64,000 nucleotides of DNA from Longimicrobiales bacterium. GTDB taxonomy: Bacteria; Gemmatimonadota; Gemmatimonadetes; Longimicrobiales; Gaopeijiaceae. Shown piece after piece: positions 6,949 to 16,784 of the stretch (its first letter is position 1; the number at the start of each line of letters is the position of its first letter). A model generated the notes under the pieces. The model was not told where the DNA came from. It did no database searches and saw only the letters and a program-made list of their open reading frames with translations. The DNA lies in the NCBI GenBank assembly GCA_951813395.1, contig OX638356.1, positions 1,529,340 to 1,593,339 of the forward strand, given 5' to 3'. A program made the translations under genes and the position numbers.

Positions 6949-9246
6949 ATGGTTACCGGCTCGATTCCGTTCGCTTCGCCAACCCGAGGCGGAAGTCCCC
7001 GCTCGCACCGGATCTGGCCGCTCGCTCTGTTGCTGGCGGCCTGCGCCGGGGGGCCCCCGGTGGCAACCTCCGTGCCCGGGCCTCCAACCGACGTGGATCC
7101 GCCCCCGGCGGGCGGCGAGGCCGTGAATCTCGCCGGCGATCCGTCGTCCGTGAGCGAGGACGCACCGTCCCCGGCTGCCGCTCCTGCCATCTCCCCCTCC
7201 TTCGACACGGTCCGGGCGGGCGTTTTCGACAACGGCAAGATGTGGACGTTCGACGCGCCACCGACCGAGTACCTGGAGACGAACTACGGTTTTTCGCCGG
7301 ACGACGACTGGTACGCCCGCGCCCGTCTGGGTGCCCTCAGGATTCCCAACTGCTCGGCCTCGCTGGTTTCGCCCAACGGCCTCGTCATGACCAACCATCA
7401 CTGCGCCCGCGACTTCGTCACGCAGGTGTCCGAGGAAGGCGAAAACCTCCTCGATGACGGCTTCTTTGCGGCCTCGCCCGAAGAGGAGCGCGCGGTCACC
7501 GACTTCGAAGCCGACCAGCTCATCGAAATCGTGGACGTTTCGGTCGAGATCCGCGCGGCGGTGGACGCCGTCGACGATGCCGAGGCCCGGAGCGAGGTCC
7601 GCGACAGCCTGAGCGATGCGGTGGCGGATCGGATCGCCGATGAACGCGGTGGTGAGGAAGCCGGGATCGCGGTCGAGGTGGTTTCGCTCTACAACGGCGG
7701 CCTCTATTCCGCGTATGTCTTCAGACGATACAGCCAGGCCAGGCTCGTGATGGCGCCCGAACTGCAGCTCGGCTACTTCGGCGGCGATCCGGACAACTTC
7801 ACGTATCCGCGCTATTCGCTTGACTTCGCCTTCTTCCGACTCTACGGCGACGACGGGCAGCCGATCAGCACCGACGACCATTTCCGCTGGAGCGCTTCAG
7901 GGGCGGCTGCCGACGACCTCGTCTTCATCATCGGCAATCCGGGGAGCACATCGCGTCTGCAGACCATCGCCGAGCTGGAGTATCGGCGCGACGTGGAGAT
8001 GCCCGCGCTCCTGGCCTTCCTGGATTCGCGGATCGAGGCCATCCAGGGGTATGTCGAGGGGCACGAGGATGAACCGGGCATCGACGCGGTTCGCAACAGC
8101 GTCTTTGGACTGCTCAATTCGCAGAAGGCCTTCCGGGGGATGCTCGAGGGGTTGCGGGACCCGTATGTCATGGCCCGCAGGAGCGCCGCCGAACACAGCT
8201 TCCGCCAGTCGCTCGGGAGCGACTCCGTGTTGGCCGCGGCCTACCTGCCACTCTTCGCCCAAATGGCTGAACTGCAGGCGCAAAAGGCCACCATGGCGGC
8301 CGAGACCGGCGCTTTCGCCGTCTTCGGCAGCCCCGACTACGAGGCGTCGACGATTCTGAGGGCACTCGCGGCGTTCCAGTACCTGGTGGGACGGCAGAGC
8401 GGTGCAACCGAGGAAGAACTCGACGGCTATGTCGAGCAGCTTCGCGAAGTGCCGAACCGGCCGGCCAAGCTCGACGAAGCGCTTTTGCGTGCCCGCTACG
8501 ACGATCTGGTCGAGGCCTTTGGCCAGAACGATGCCGGCGTGCAGATGATTCTGCAGGGACGCAGTCCCGGAGAAGCGGCGGCGACTGTGCTTCTCACCTC
8601 GGCGATGGCCGACTCGGCAGCCGCGGAGGAAGCGTTGCTTGCGGGGACTCTCAACCCGGCGATGGAGCCGGCGTTCACCGCGCTGCAGGGAATGTTCGCA
8701 AGATTCGGCCCGTTTCAGGGGCTGATGTTCTCGGTCGCTCCGGAAGAAGAGGAGATCGCGGCCCGTCTCGGCCGCGCCCGCTTCGAAGTGGACGGCACGC
8801 GGGTGCCGCCGGACGCGACGTTTTCGCTCCGCCTGGCCGACGGCGTGGTCTCGGGGTATCCCTACAACGGGACGTTGGCCCCCGCCCACACCACCTTCTA
8901 CGGGCTGTACGACCGGCACCACTCGAATCCGGACGCCGACGAATGGGCACTACCCGAACGGTGGAGAAACCCGTCCGGTGACTTCGACCTTTCCACGCCG
9001 CTGAACTTCGTGAGCACGGCGGACATCATCGGCGGGAACTCGGGCTCGCCCGTGGTGAACCGCGACCTGGAGATCGTGGGTCTGGTCTTCGACGGGAACA
9101 TCCAGAGCCTGCCGGGAGACTACATCTACATGCCCGAGCTGAACCGGTCGGTCGCGGTGGACGCGCGGGGCATACTGGAGGCGCTGCGGGACATCTACGA
9201 CGCCGAGTGGATCGCCGACGAACTCACTACGGGCCGTCTGCCCTGA
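6949..9246 (+). CDS. S46-family dipeptidyl-peptidase lipoprotein
   Basis: About 765 residues from ATG 6949; in-frame ATGs at 6895 and 6928 are alternatives. The N-terminus carries a lipoprotein signal with lipobox LAAC (Cys32 from this start). Family S46 features are clear: NHHC around residues 149-152, and the nucleophile motif GNSGSPV with Ser698, followed by FDGN. S46 enzymes remove dipeptides from peptide N-termini in the periplasm. The residue 18 after the nucleophile is glycine; from what I recall, glycine is found in the DPP7 type (hydrophobic preference), whereas DPP11 has arginine there, so a DPP7-like preference is inferred. An SDR gene follows nine bases downstream. Confidence 0.93.
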   Translation: MVTGSIPFASPTRGGSPRSHRIWPLALLLAACAGGPPVATSVPGPPTDVDPPPAGGEAVNLAGDPSSVSEDAPSPAAAPAISPSFDTVRAGVFDNGKMWTFDAPPTEYLETNYGFSPDDDWYARARLGALRIPNCSASLVSPNGLVMTNHHCARDFVTQVSEEGENLLDDGFFAASPEEERAVTDFEADQLIEIVDVSVEIRAAVDAVDDAEARSEVRDSLSDAVADRIADERGGEEAGIAVEVVSLYNGGLYSAYVFRRYSQARLVMAPELQLGYFGGDPDNFTYPRYSLDFAFFRLYGDDGQPISTDDHFRWSASGAAADDLVFIIGNPGSTSRLQTIAELEYRRDVEMPALLAFLDSRIEAIQGYVEGHEDEPGIDAVRNSVFGLLNSQKAFRGMLEGLRDPYVMARRSAAEHSFRQSLGSDSVLAAAYLPLFAQMAELQAQKATMAAETGAFAVFGSPDYEASTILRALAAFQYLVGRQSGATEEELDGYVEQLREVPNRPAKLDEALLRARYDDLVEAFGQNDAGVQMILQGRSPGEAAATVLLTSAMADSAAAEEALLAGTLNPAMEPAFTALQGMFARFGPFQGLMFSVAPEEEEIAARLGRARFEVDGTRVPPDATFSLRLADGVVSGYPYNGTLAPAHTTFYGLYDRHHSNPDADEWALPERWRNPSGDFDLSTPLNFVSTADIIGGNSGSPVVNRDLEIVGLVFDGNIQSLPGDYIYMPELNRSVAVDARGILEALRDIYDAEWIADELTTGRLP

Positions 9247-9255
9247 GCCGCGGCG

Positions 9256-10017
9256 ATGGCGGGTGAACGGCCGGTAGCCCTGGTGACCGGTGCCTCGTCC
9301 GGGATCGGGCGAGGCCTGGCCGTGCGTCTGGCGCGTGACGGATACGCCGTCGGCCTGTTGGCCCGCCGTGCCGGTCGCCTGCGCGAGGTGGCCGCCGAGG
9401 TCGAGGAGCGCGGGGGGACCGCGTCCGTTCATCGCTGCGACGTGTCGGAGCGCGAACAGGTGCTGCACGCCGTCGAGAGCTGCAGCGCGGAGCTGGGTCC
9501 GGTGGACCTTCTGGTCGCCAACGCCGGGATCGGGTCGCACATGCCGGTCGAGGGGCTGAACGGTGACGAGACCGAGCTCGTCATGCGGATCAATTTCCTT
9601 GGGGCCGTACACGCGGTCGAAGCGCTGCTTCCGACGATGCTGTCCCGAGGCTCGGGGCATCTGGTGGCCGTGGCCAGTCTGGCGGGCTACTGCGGACTGC
9701 CCCGGCGGCCGGCCTACTGCGCATCCAAATCGGCGATGATGAGTTTCTTCGAAAGTCTCCGCCTGGATCTTCGCCACAGGGGGATTGCCGTGACCATTGT
9801 CAGCCCTGGTTTCGTCCGGACGGCGATGACCGGGGGCGAGGGCTCGGTGCGGCCGTTCATGGTGGAACTGGACCCCGCCGTAGACCGAATCGCCCGTGCG
9901 ATCGGGGCGCGCCGCCGGTCCCTGGCCTTCCCGTGGCCGATTGCGTTGCCGGCCACCCTGGCCAGATCGCTGCCCCCCGCCCTGTTTGACTTCGTGGCCC
10001 GCCGGATTCGCCACTAG
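9256..10017 (+). CDS. SDR-family NAD(P)-dependent oxidoreductase
   Basis: A 253-residue classical short-chain dehydrogenase/reductase. The nucleotide-binding motif TGASSGIG is at residues 11-18, NAG is in VDLLVANAGIG, and the active site has Ser in AVASLAGYCG and Tyr/Lys in YCASK. The tail ends in basic, hydrophobic segments (FPWPIALPATLARSLPPALFDFVARR) that may associate with the membrane, as in SDRs acting on lipids. The substrate cannot be read from sequence. The stop overlaps the GTG start of the phosphodiesterase gene by one base (TAGTG), so the two are co-translated. Confidence 0.93.
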   Translation: MAGERPVALVTGASSGIGRGLAVRLARDGYAVGLLARRAGRLREVAAEVEERGGTASVHRCDVSEREQVLHAVESCSAELGPVDLLVANAGIGSHMPVEGLNGDETELVMRINFLGAVHAVEALLPTMLSRGSGHLVAVASLAGYCGLPRRPAYCASKSAMMSFFESLRLDLRHRGIAVTIVSPGFVRTAMTGGEGSVRPFMVELDPAVDRIARAIGARRRSLAFPWPIALPATLARSLPPALFDFVARRIRH

Positions 10018-10865
10018 TGAGCCTGTCCCGCCCGCGTCCGGGTCACGCGTTCTTCGGTGGCGCCCCGTTGCTCATGGCGCACCGCGGTGGCGCGCGGCTG
10101 CGTCCCGAGAACACCCTGGCCGCGTTCCGCTGCGCACTGGATGACTGGGACGCCGATGTACTCGAAATGGATGTCCGTCTCACCGCCGATGGACGGGTCG
10201 TGGTCATTCATGACGAGACCGTCGGCCGCACCACGAACGGAAACGGGGCCGTTCACGAGATGACCTGGAGCGCGGTCCGTAAGCTGGATGCGGGCTTTCA
10301 CTTCCTCGACCTCGCCGGACAGCCCTCCCTCAGGGGGCACGGAGTTCGCGTCCCCCTGTTCGACGAGGTGCTGGAGGCCTTCCCCCGGACGAGGATCATC
10401 GTGGAGCCCAAGGCTGCGCGCGCGGCCGGACCCCTGGTGCGGGCGATCCGGTCGGCCAAAGCCGCGCACCGCGTCCTCATCGGAGCCGAATTCGAGGCTA
10501 CGCGGGTGGCGGCGCGGGGCTATCCGGGGCCGTGGGGTGCGTCGCGCAGGCAGGTCATGCCGTTCTGGCTGCTGCATCGGGTTCCGGTGGTCGGACGGTG
10601 GTATGTGCCGGCCGCGGACGCCTTTCAGGTCCCCGAACGATCCGGGCGGGTACGCGTACTTACGCCCGCGTTCGTCCGCGCAGCTCATGCCGCGAACATG
10701 CCCGTGCATGTCTGGACTGTCGACGAGCCGAACGACATGCGGAGGCTGCTGGATTGGGGCGTCGACGGCATCCAGACCGATCGCCCCGACCTTCTGGCCA
10801 GGGTGCTGTCCGAGGTCGCGGGGCGTCCGCCGGCTCCAGCGGCCGCCGCGACGCGTGAAGCATGA
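10017..10865 (+). CDS. Glycerophosphodiester phosphodiesterase family protein
   Basis: A 282-residue protein with a GTG start that shares a base with the SDR stop. The GDPD catalytic signature is complete: AHRGGARLRPENTLAAF, then VLEMDVRLTADGRVVVIHDETVGRTTNG, VEPKA, and the terminal VHVWTVDEPNDMRRLLDWGVDGIQTDRPD. These enzymes hydrolyse glycerophosphodiesters to glycerol-3-phosphate and an alcohol. No signal peptide is visible, so a cytoplasmic enzyme recycling lipid head groups is likely. Its stop overlaps the tilS start by four bases (ATGA). Confidence 0.94.
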   Translation: MSLSRPRPGHAFFGGAPLLMAHRGGARLRPENTLAAFRCALDDWDADVLEMDVRLTADGRVVVIHDETVGRTTNGNGAVHEMTWSAVRKLDAGFHFLDLAGQPSLRGHGVRVPLFDEVLEAFPRTRIIVEPKAARAAGPLVRAIRSAKAAHRVLIGAEFEATRVAARGYPGPWGASRRQVMPFWLLHRVPVVGRWYVPAADAFQVPERSGRVRVLTPAFVRAAHAANMPVHVWTVDEPNDMRRLLDWGVDGIQTDRPDLLARVLSEVAGRPPAPAAAATREA

Positions 10866-12442
10866 GTCGGACCCTTCGCGGCGACCGCCGGCCCGCGCTC
10901 GACGCCCGCTTCGGCGACCACCTGAGAGCCTCGGGATGGCTGGAGGGGGTCACGTCGGTCGTCGCGGGAGTGTCGGGCGGGATCGACTCGATGGTGCTCC
11001 TCTACCTGCTGCGGTTCGGCGGCATTGGCGGTTCGGTCTCCCTCCATGTCGCACACGTGGATCACCGAATGCGCCCGGACAGCGGCGAAGCCGCCAGATG
11101 GGTGGCGAAGATCTGCGCGGACTGGAACATCCGCTTCCACCTCCGCACCGCAGCGCGGCCAGTCGCCAGCGAAGCGGAGGGCAGGAGCCTGCGCTACGAG
11201 TTCTTCGAGGAGGTGAGACGCGGTCTGGACGGCGGCGCGGTGACAATGACCGCCCACACGGCCGACGACCAGGCGGAAACCGTGCTCTTCCGGATCGCGC
11301 GGGGGAGCGGTCCCCGCGGTCTGCGCGCGATCCACGCGGCCCGCTCACCGTCGGTGGTCCGTCCCCTGCTGCCGTTCTGGCGCCGCGACCTGATCGCCTT
11401 CGCCGCCGAGCACGGCGTCCCGTACCGCGACGATCCGTCCAACCTGGACACGCGCTGGGCCCGCAATCGCCTCCGTCACGCCGTTCTCCCGGTCCTGGAA
11501 GAGGCCGTTCCGGGGGCCGCCGCCGCGCTGGCCGCGCTGGCCGACACCAGCCGGCTCCAGTCCGTCGCGCTGGACGAGCTTCTTGACGAGCGCATCGCGG
11601 CGTTGTCCGCTACGCCGCGCGAGCACCTGCCCGGGCCGGCCACGCCACCGACCGCGCCCGGCACCGACCCACCCGAACGGAATGTCCGCCACGCCTTCGC
11701 ACTCGACCGCGAGGCCCTCCGCGCGCTGTCGGACCCAGTCCTCGTGCTCCTGCTCCGCAGAGCCGTGGCTCGGCTCGGCGGCGAGCCGTCGCGCGCGGCC
11801 ACCGCGGAACTGCTCCGTTTCGTGCGCGAATCCGGTAGCGGCCGCCACCTGAACCCAACCGGCGGGGTCACGGTCGAGCACCGCCTTGACGAACTGCGCA
11901 TTCGTCGGGCCGCCCGAGCGTCGGCCCCTCCGGCACCCCCCGACCCCCCGGCCGGTCCCGGCCCGGCGATCCCGTCGGCAACCCGGCAGAGCGGCGCTTC
12001 CGAGGCACCCACAATCCACATCGGATCGGAGTCCGGACAGGGGACGTACGCGCGAAACGGCTGGCGTGTCGAGGCCGGCTGGGGCGCGGCTCCGCGCCTC
12101 GACTATCCTCATGTGGCACACTTCGCGCCCGACAGCGTTAGCTTCCCTCTCTCCCTGCGTCCGTGGGCGCCGGGAGACCGCATCAGGATGTCCTACGGGA
12201 ACAAGAAGGTGAAGAAGGTTCTCCTGGAAGCGCGTATCCCCGCCGACCGTCGTGCCGGAGTTCCGGTCGTGGCGGACGCCGCCGGCGCCGTGCTGTGGAT
12301 TCCGGGCGTCGCGGAGCCGTACGCCGTCTGTCCCGAAGCGGCCCGGAAGACGCCGGTGTGCTGCGTGGAGGTGCGCATTGTCCGCGAAACCCCCAACCTT
12401 GGCGCTTCCCCAAACCCTGCCGACCGAGGAGGCCCTGTTTGA
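10862..12442 (+). CDS. tilS: tRNA(Ile)-lysidine synthetase
   Basis: A 526-residue enzyme that attaches lysine to the wobble cytidine of tRNA-Ile(CAU), allowing AUA to be read as isoleucine. The PP-loop is SGGIDS at residues 38-43. Further family motifs are HVDHRMR, TAHTADDQAETVLFR and RDDPSNLDTRWARNRLRH. The C-terminal substrate-binding domain shows LRPWAPGDRIRMSYGNKKVKKVLLE. A proline-rich linker (about residues 255-275 and 355-375) separates the parts. It is translationally coupled to its upstream neighbour (ATGA) and, through a TTGA overlap, to hpt downstream. The tilS-hpt-ftsH order is conserved in many bacteria. Confidence 0.97.
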   Translation: MSRTLRGDRRPALDARFGDHLRASGWLEGVTSVVAGVSGGIDSMVLLYLLRFGGIGGSVSLHVAHVDHRMRPDSGEAARWVAKICADWNIRFHLRTAARPVASEAEGRSLRYEFFEEVRRGLDGGAVTMTAHTADDQAETVLFRIARGSGPRGLRAIHAARSPSVVRPLLPFWRRDLIAFAAEHGVPYRDDPSNLDTRWARNRLRHAVLPVLEEAVPGAAAALAALADTSRLQSVALDELLDERIAALSATPREHLPGPATPPTAPGTDPPERNVRHAFALDREALRALSDPVLVLLLRRAVARLGGEPSRAATAELLRFVRESGSGRHLNPTGGVTVEHRLDELRIRRAARASAPPAPPDPPAGPGPAIPSATRQSGASEAPTIHIGSESGQGTYARNGWRVEAGWGAAPRLDYPHVAHFAPDSVSFPLSLRPWAPGDRIRMSYGNKKVKKVLLEARIPADRRAGVPVVADAAGAVLWIPGVAEPYAVCPEAARKTPVCCVEVRIVRETPNLGASPNPADRGGPV

Positions 12443-12984
12443 ACGCCACCGCCCGCGCCCAGCTGGGCACGCAGGAACTCAAACGCATCGTGTTCACGGA
12501 GGTCATGATCCGAAGACGAGTCCGGGACATGGGCCGGGACATCGGTGCGTGGTACGAGCCGGACGACGACATTCTCGTGCTTGGGCTGCTGAAGGGGTCT
12601 TTCGTGTTCGTGGCGGACCTGGTCCGTGAAATCCCGCGTCCGATTCAGGTGGACTTCATCCTGGCGTCGAGCTACGGCGAGGAACGAGTGAGCAGCGGCG
12701 ACGTAAGACTGGTGTACAACCCGCGAACCGACATGGCGGGGCGGCACGTCGTTCTTGTGGAGGACATCGTGGACAGCGGCAACACGATCAACCGGCTGGT
12801 ACCGCTGCTGCTGGACCGCAAACCCGCAAGCCTCGAGCTCTGCACGCTCCTCCACAAGCGTCTGTCCCACCCGAAGAAAGAGCCCCGCTGGGTCGGGTTC
12901 GATGCTCCCGAGGAGTTCCTGGTCGGCTACGGGTTGGATTTTGCGGAGAGTTTTAGGCACCTTCCCTATATCGGCTCGATCTGA
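12439..12984 (+). CDS. hpt: Hypoxanthine phosphoribosyltransferase
   Basis: A 181-residue purine-salvage enzyme that converts hypoxanthine or guanine plus PRPP to IMP or GMP. The PRPP-binding loop is VVLVEDIVDSGNTI. The flexible-loop region SSYGEERVSSGDVRLVYN and the C-terminal FDAPEEFLVGYGLDFAESFRHLPYIG are typical of bacterial Hpt. No ATG is available at the N-terminus. The TTG at 12439 lies seven bases after GAGGAGG and overlaps the tilS stop (TTGA), and gives the usual family length. ftsH follows after 43 bases. Confidence 0.95.
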   Translation: MNATARAQLGTQELKRIVFTEVMIRRRVRDMGRDIGAWYEPDDDILVLGLLKGSFVFVADLVREIPRPIQVDFILASSYGEERVSSGDVRLVYNPRTDMAGRHVVLVEDIVDSGNTINRLVPLLLDRKPASLELCTLLHKRLSHPKKEPRWVGFDAPEEFLVGYGLDFAESFRHLPYIGSI

Positions 12985-13027
12985 TCCTCTTTCGAGCCGC
13001 GGAAACAGGCGGCAGGCCCGACTAACG

Positions 13028-15019
13028 ATGTCCGAGAAAAGTCCTTCACCGAACGAACCGCCCCGGAAGCTCAAGCGGGTTTCGCGGACCGCGTCCTTCT
13101 GGGTGCTTCTCGCGCTCATGTCGATCCTCGCGTTCCAGTTCATGCGGGGAGGCGAGCAGACGGCGGGTGAGATCAGCCAATCTGAGTTTCAGCGTCAGCT
13201 GGCCAACAACAATGTCCTCGAGGTGACGTTCTTCGGCGAATCGGAGGTCCGCGGAGAGTTCAAGAACACGATCGTCCTCGACGAGGCCGATGTGGACGAG
13301 TTCGTGGTGCGGATCGTGCCTGGCGTCGCCGCGACGATGATGGAAGAGCTCGCGGCACAGGAGGTTGAGGTGCGGGCCCGGTCCCAGTCCCCGGGGTGGC
13401 TGCCGCTGATCGGCACCTTCCTTCCGTGGATGCTCATCATCGTCTTCTGGATCTGGATCCTCAGGGCGATGCAGAGCGGCGGAAACCGCGCGTTCCAGTT
13501 CGGACGCTCCCGTGCCCGGGTCATCAGTCCCGACACTCCCCAGGTCACCTTCGCGGACGTGGCCGGGGCCGACGAGGCCAAGGAAGAGCTCGAGGAGATC
13601 ATCGAGTTCCTGAAGGACCCACCCCGGTTTTCGCGCCTGGGCGGCCGCCTGCCCAAGGGCGTACTTCTGGTCGGCCCCCCTGGCACGGGGAAGACGCTTC
13701 TGGCGCGGGCGGTCGCCGGCGAAGCGGCCCGTCCCTTCTTCCAGATGTCGGGCTCCGACTTTGTCGAGATGTTCGTGGGCGTTGGCGCGTCCCGGGTACG
13801 CGATCTCTTCGAGCAGGGAAAGGCGCACGCGCCCTGCATCATCTTCGTCGACGAGATCGATGCCGTGGGCCGGCACCGCGGGGCCGGATTGGGGGGTGGC
13901 CACGACGAACGCGAGCAGACGCTGAACGCTCTGCTGGTGGAGATGGACGGCTTCGAAGCCAACGAGGGCGTGATCCTCCTGGCCGCCACAAACCGTCCGG
14001 ATGTTCTCGATCCGGCGCTGTTGCGCCCCGGACGGTTCGATCGGCAGGTGGTGGTGGACCTGCCGGACGTGAAGGGACGAGAGGGCATCCTCCGGGTCCA
14101 TGCGAAGAAGCTGCCCCTCGAGGAGGACGTGGAGCTGTCCGTGGTCGCGCGCGGGACGCCCGGGCTGAGCGGGGCCGACCTGTCGAACATCTGCAACGAG
14201 GCCGCCCTTTTCGCCGCCCGCCGCGGGGTCGAGGGCGTGGCCATGGAGGATTTCGAGCAGGCCAAGGACAAGGTCATGCTCGGAACCGAGAGGCGCAGCA
14301 TGGTGCTGACCGACGCCGAGAGGCGCCTGACCGCCTATCACGAGGCGGGGCACGTCGTGATCGGGGTCAAGATTCCCGGCCTCGATCCGGTCCACAAGGT
14401 CACGATCGTGCCGAGGGGCCGGGCTCTGGGGCTTACGGCCTCCCTGCCCGAAGAGGATCGGCACTCCTACACCCGGGATTGGATGAACGGTCAGCTGGCG
14501 ATGCTCTTCGGGGGTCGCGTGGCCGAAGAGCTGGCTTTCGGGCAGGAAAAAGTGACCACGGGCGCGGGCAACGACATCGAACGCGCCACGAGCATGGCCC
14601 GTCGCATGGTGACCCGGTTCGGCATGTCGGACCGGATCGGGTTGATGGCCGTTGGAGACTCGGATCAGGAGGTGTTCCTGGGCCGGGAACTCGTCCAGCG
14701 CCGCGAGGTCTCGGACCACACAGCCCAGCAGGTGGACCAGGAAGTGAAGCGGCTTCTGGACGCCGCCCACACGAGGGCCCGCGAAGTCATCGAGGCAAAC
14801 CGCGGACTCCTCGACGACCTTGCGGAGGCGTTGCTGGAGCGCGAGACCCTGGACGGCGAAGAGATCCAGCGCCTTGTGGACGGCAAGGAGCTGGCGCCGC
14901 TGGCCGACGAGTTCGATGCCGAACCGACTCAGCCCGAGTTGCCGGGCGCGGAAACGAAGTCGGTGACGAAGCCGAAGACGGGATTGGTGGGGCCGGAACC
15001 GCTGCCCTCGCCCAGCTAA
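13028..15019 (+). CDS. ftsH: ATP-dependent zinc metalloprotease FtsH
   Basis: A 663-residue membrane-anchored AAA+ protease that degrades misfolded and regulatory membrane proteins. Two membrane segments (residues about 23-39 and near [18 protein letters not shown]) bracket a periplasmic domain. The ATPase has Walker A GPPGTGKT at about 216-223, Walker [12 protein letters not shown] and second region of homology [21 protein letters not shown]. The zinc site is HEAGH at residues 438-442. The start at 13028 was chosen because the frame further upstream overlaps hpt. The last four bases overlap the cdaA gene tail-to-tail. Confidence 0.98.
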   Translation: MSEKSPSPNEPPRKLKRVSRTASFWVLLALMSILAFQFMRGGEQTAGEISQSEFQRQLANNNVLEVTFFGESEVRGEFKNTIVLDEADVDEFVVRIVPGVAATMMEELAAQEVEVRARSQSPGWLPLIGTFLPWMLIIVFWIWILRAMQSGGNRAFQFGRSRARVISPDTPQVTFADVAGADEAKEELEEIIEFLKDPPRFSRLGGRLPKGVLLVGPPGTGKTLLARAVAGEAARPFFQMSGSDFVEMFVGVGASRVRDLFEQGKAHAPCIIFVDEIDAVGRHRGAGLGGGHDEREQTLNALLVEMDGFEANEGVILLAATNRPDVLDPALLRPGRFDRQVVVDLPDVKGREGILRVHAKKLPLEEDVELSVVARGTPGLSGADLSNICNEAALFAARRGVEGVAMEDFEQAKDKVMLGTERRSMVLTDAERRLTAYHEAGHVVIGVKIPGLDPVHKVTIVPRGRALGLTASLPEEDRHSYTRDWMNGQLAMLFGGRVAEELAFGQEKVTTGAGNDIERATSMARRMVTRFGMSDRIGLMAVGDSDQEVFLGRELVQRREVSDHTAQQVDQEVKRLLDAAHTRAREVIEANRGLLDDLAEALLERETLDGEEIQRLVDGKELAPLADEFDAEPTQPELPGAETKSVTKPKTGLVGPEPLPSPS

Positions 15020-15825
15020 ACGGGGTCCAGGACGGTCGGACCGAGCGGGGCCGTCGCCGATCCGGGAAGCGACAGCTCCAGGATGTCGCGGAGCCGGTCT
15101 CCGTCGACACCCACATCGAGACGGCCCCGGAATGCGACGGAGATGCGGGAGTTCTCCTCGCTGATGACGATCACGATCGCGTCGGTTTCCTCGCTGAGTC
15201 CGATCGCGGCCCGGTGACGCGTCCCCACCGACTTGTCGGCGACCGGATTCTGCGTCAGTGGCAGGATGGCGGCGGCGGCCTGAATGGTCTCGCCGACGAT
15301 GATCACCGCTCCGTCGTGAAGCGGTGAGCTCGGCGCAAAGATCGTGCCGAGGAGTTCGGGCGAGACGACCGCGCCCACGCGTTTGCCCGTGCGCGCATAC
15401 TCGCGCAACCCCGTCTCTCGCTGCACGGCCAGAATCGCGCCCACACCCGAACGGGCCAGTTGTTCCGCGCTTTCCACCAGCCGATCCACAATGCGCTCCT
15501 TGCGGCTGGCGCCCAGCACGTGCACCAGACGGCTCTGGCCAAGCCGGGCCAGGGCGGCGCGCATTTCCGGCTGGAAGACCACCAGTGCCGCAATCGCACC
15601 ATACTGCAGCAGCGCTTCGATGAGCCGCCGAATCAGCGAGAAGTCCAGGAAGACGGCCAGGAGATAGAGCCCTGCCAGCAGCAGCACACCCAGGAGCATC
15701 TGCATCGCGCGGGTCTGGCGCAGAAGCAGGAGGAGCCGGTAGACGAGGAGGAAGACGATGAGGATTTCGACCAGGTCGTTCAACCCCGGCCGGAGAAACT
15801 GCAGCTGCTGAAAGAAGCCGTTCAT
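15016..15825 (-). CDS. cdaA: Membrane diadenylate cyclase CdaA
   Basis: A 269-residue enzyme making cyclic di-AMP from two ATP. Three N-terminal membrane segments (about residues 17-35, 41-60 and 70-86) precede the DAC domain, which carries DGA at 171-173 (SSPLHDGAVII) and RHR at 203-205 (GTRHRAAIG). The architecture matches CdaA/DacA, not DisA. The usual partner cdaR is not adjacent. The gene converges on ftsH with a four-base overlap and is divergent from the exbB operon, with a 192-base gap between them. Cyclic di-AMP usually controls potassium, osmotic and wall homeostasis. Confidence 0.96.
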   Translation of the reverse strand: MNGFFQQLQFLRPGLNDLVEILIVFLLVYRLLLLLRQTRAMQMLLGVLLLAGLYLLAVFLDFSLIRRLIEALLQYGAIAALVVFQPEMRAALARLGQSRLVHVLGASRKERIVDRLVESAEQLARSGVGAILAVQRETGLREYARTGKRVGAVVSPELLGTIFAPSSPLHDGAVIIVGETIQAAAAILPLTQNPVADKSVGTRHRAAIGLSEETDAIVIVISEENSRISVAFRGRLDVGVDGDRLRDILELSLPGSATAPLGPTVLDPV

Positions 15826-15934
15826 GACCCGTCAACGATAACAAATAGAGGAAGCGAATGTGGCCGGGTCCGCGCCCGGCGGGAGCGGTCCGCCATGCGT
15901 GGCCCCGCGTATGGGTTCGGCCGTCGGGATTTCG

Positions 15935-15963
15935 TTGACGTCGCGGGTCCGGCATCCTACATT
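15935..15963 (+). promoter_or_regulatory. Sigma-70-type promoter for the exbB-exbD-tonB operon
   Basis: TTGACG at 15935-15940 and TACATT at 15958-15963 are separated by exactly 17 bases, close to the sigma-70 consensus. Transcription would begin near 15970, about 48 bases before the TTG start of exbB. This is the best-formed promoter in the window; activity is inferred from sequence only. Confidence 0.6.
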
Positions 15964-16017
15964 CCCGCCGTTACCCTCCAATTCACTTGCGAACACTGCT
16001 GACCAGGGAGTCCGGCG

Positions 16018-16677
16018 TTGGGCGACAGCTACGGTCTACTCACACTTTTCGCGGACGGCGGCCTGATGATGTACCCGCTCGTCCTGTGCTCACTCATCGG
16101 TCTCGGCGTCATCATCGCGAAATTCTGGACCTTGATGGTGGCCCACCGGAAGACGGTTGCGGTGATCGAACAGGTTGAGGAGGCCGCCATGTCGGGACGC
16201 CTGGACGAAGCGGCCGAAGTCGCGGCGACCACTCCGGGTCCCGCGGCTGCCATTCTGTTGGCGGGGCTCCGCCGGATTCGGAACCTGACGCTCAACAGGG
16301 GCGAACTCGAGCAGGTGATCTCCACGACCGGCGCGATCGAGTTGAGCTTCCTCGAGCGGGGCCTGGTGATTCTGGCCACGATCGCCAACGTCGCGCCCCT
16401 GATGGGCTTTCTCGGCACGGTGGCCGGGATGATCGTGGCCTTCGAATCGATCGCTTCCGCCGGTGACGTCAACCCGGCGCTGGTCGCCGGGGGCATCAAG
16501 GTCGCGCTCCTGACCACGGCGGCCGGGCTCACTATCGCGATCCCCGTCAATATCGGCTACAATTACTTCGTCTCGCGGATCGATACTCTGATCGTTGACA
16601 TGGAACAGAGCACCCAGAAGATCCTCAACATCGCGTGGGATCTGGAAAAGGAAGGGAAGCTGCAGGTTCTTTCCTAG
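16018..16677 (+). CDS. exbB: ExbB/TolQ-type proton channel protein
   Basis: A 219-residue MotA/TolQ/ExbB-family protein, the motor subunit that uses the proton-motive force to energise TonB. Three membrane segments are visible: an N-terminal one (MMYPLVLCSLIGLGVIIAKFW) and two in the conserved C-terminal block, with IANVAPLMGFLGTVAGMIVAF and GGIKVALLTTAAGLTIAIPV. The start is TTG at 16018 with CAGGGAG eight to ten bases upstream; no ATG fits. It heads a run with two exbD genes and tonB. ExbB is preferred over TolQ because TonB, not TolA, follows. Confidence 0.93.
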   Translation: MGDSYGLLTLFADGGLMMYPLVLCSLIGLGVIIAKFWTLMVAHRKTVAVIEQVEEAAMSGRLDEAAEVAATTPGPAAAILLAGLRRIRNLTLNRGELEQVISTTGAIELSFLERGLVILATIANVAPLMGFLGTVAGMIVAFESIASAGDVNPALVAGGIKVALLTTAAGLTIAIPVNIGYNYFVSRIDTLIVDMEQSTQKILNIAWDLEKEGKLQVLS

Positions 16678-16784
16678 AGCGTTTGGCAGGCGCGGACGGC
16701 TTCGCGTGCGGACGCGGAACTCCGTGACCTGTTTGCGGTAGAACACAGACAGGGAACTTGGACAACCACGCGGGAGAACACCCC

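Noticed and set aside
13046-15955. A 969-codon open frame opposite ftsH and cdaA
   Set aside because: It has no recognisable domain and lies across well-supported genes; third-position G+C bias explains the long frame.
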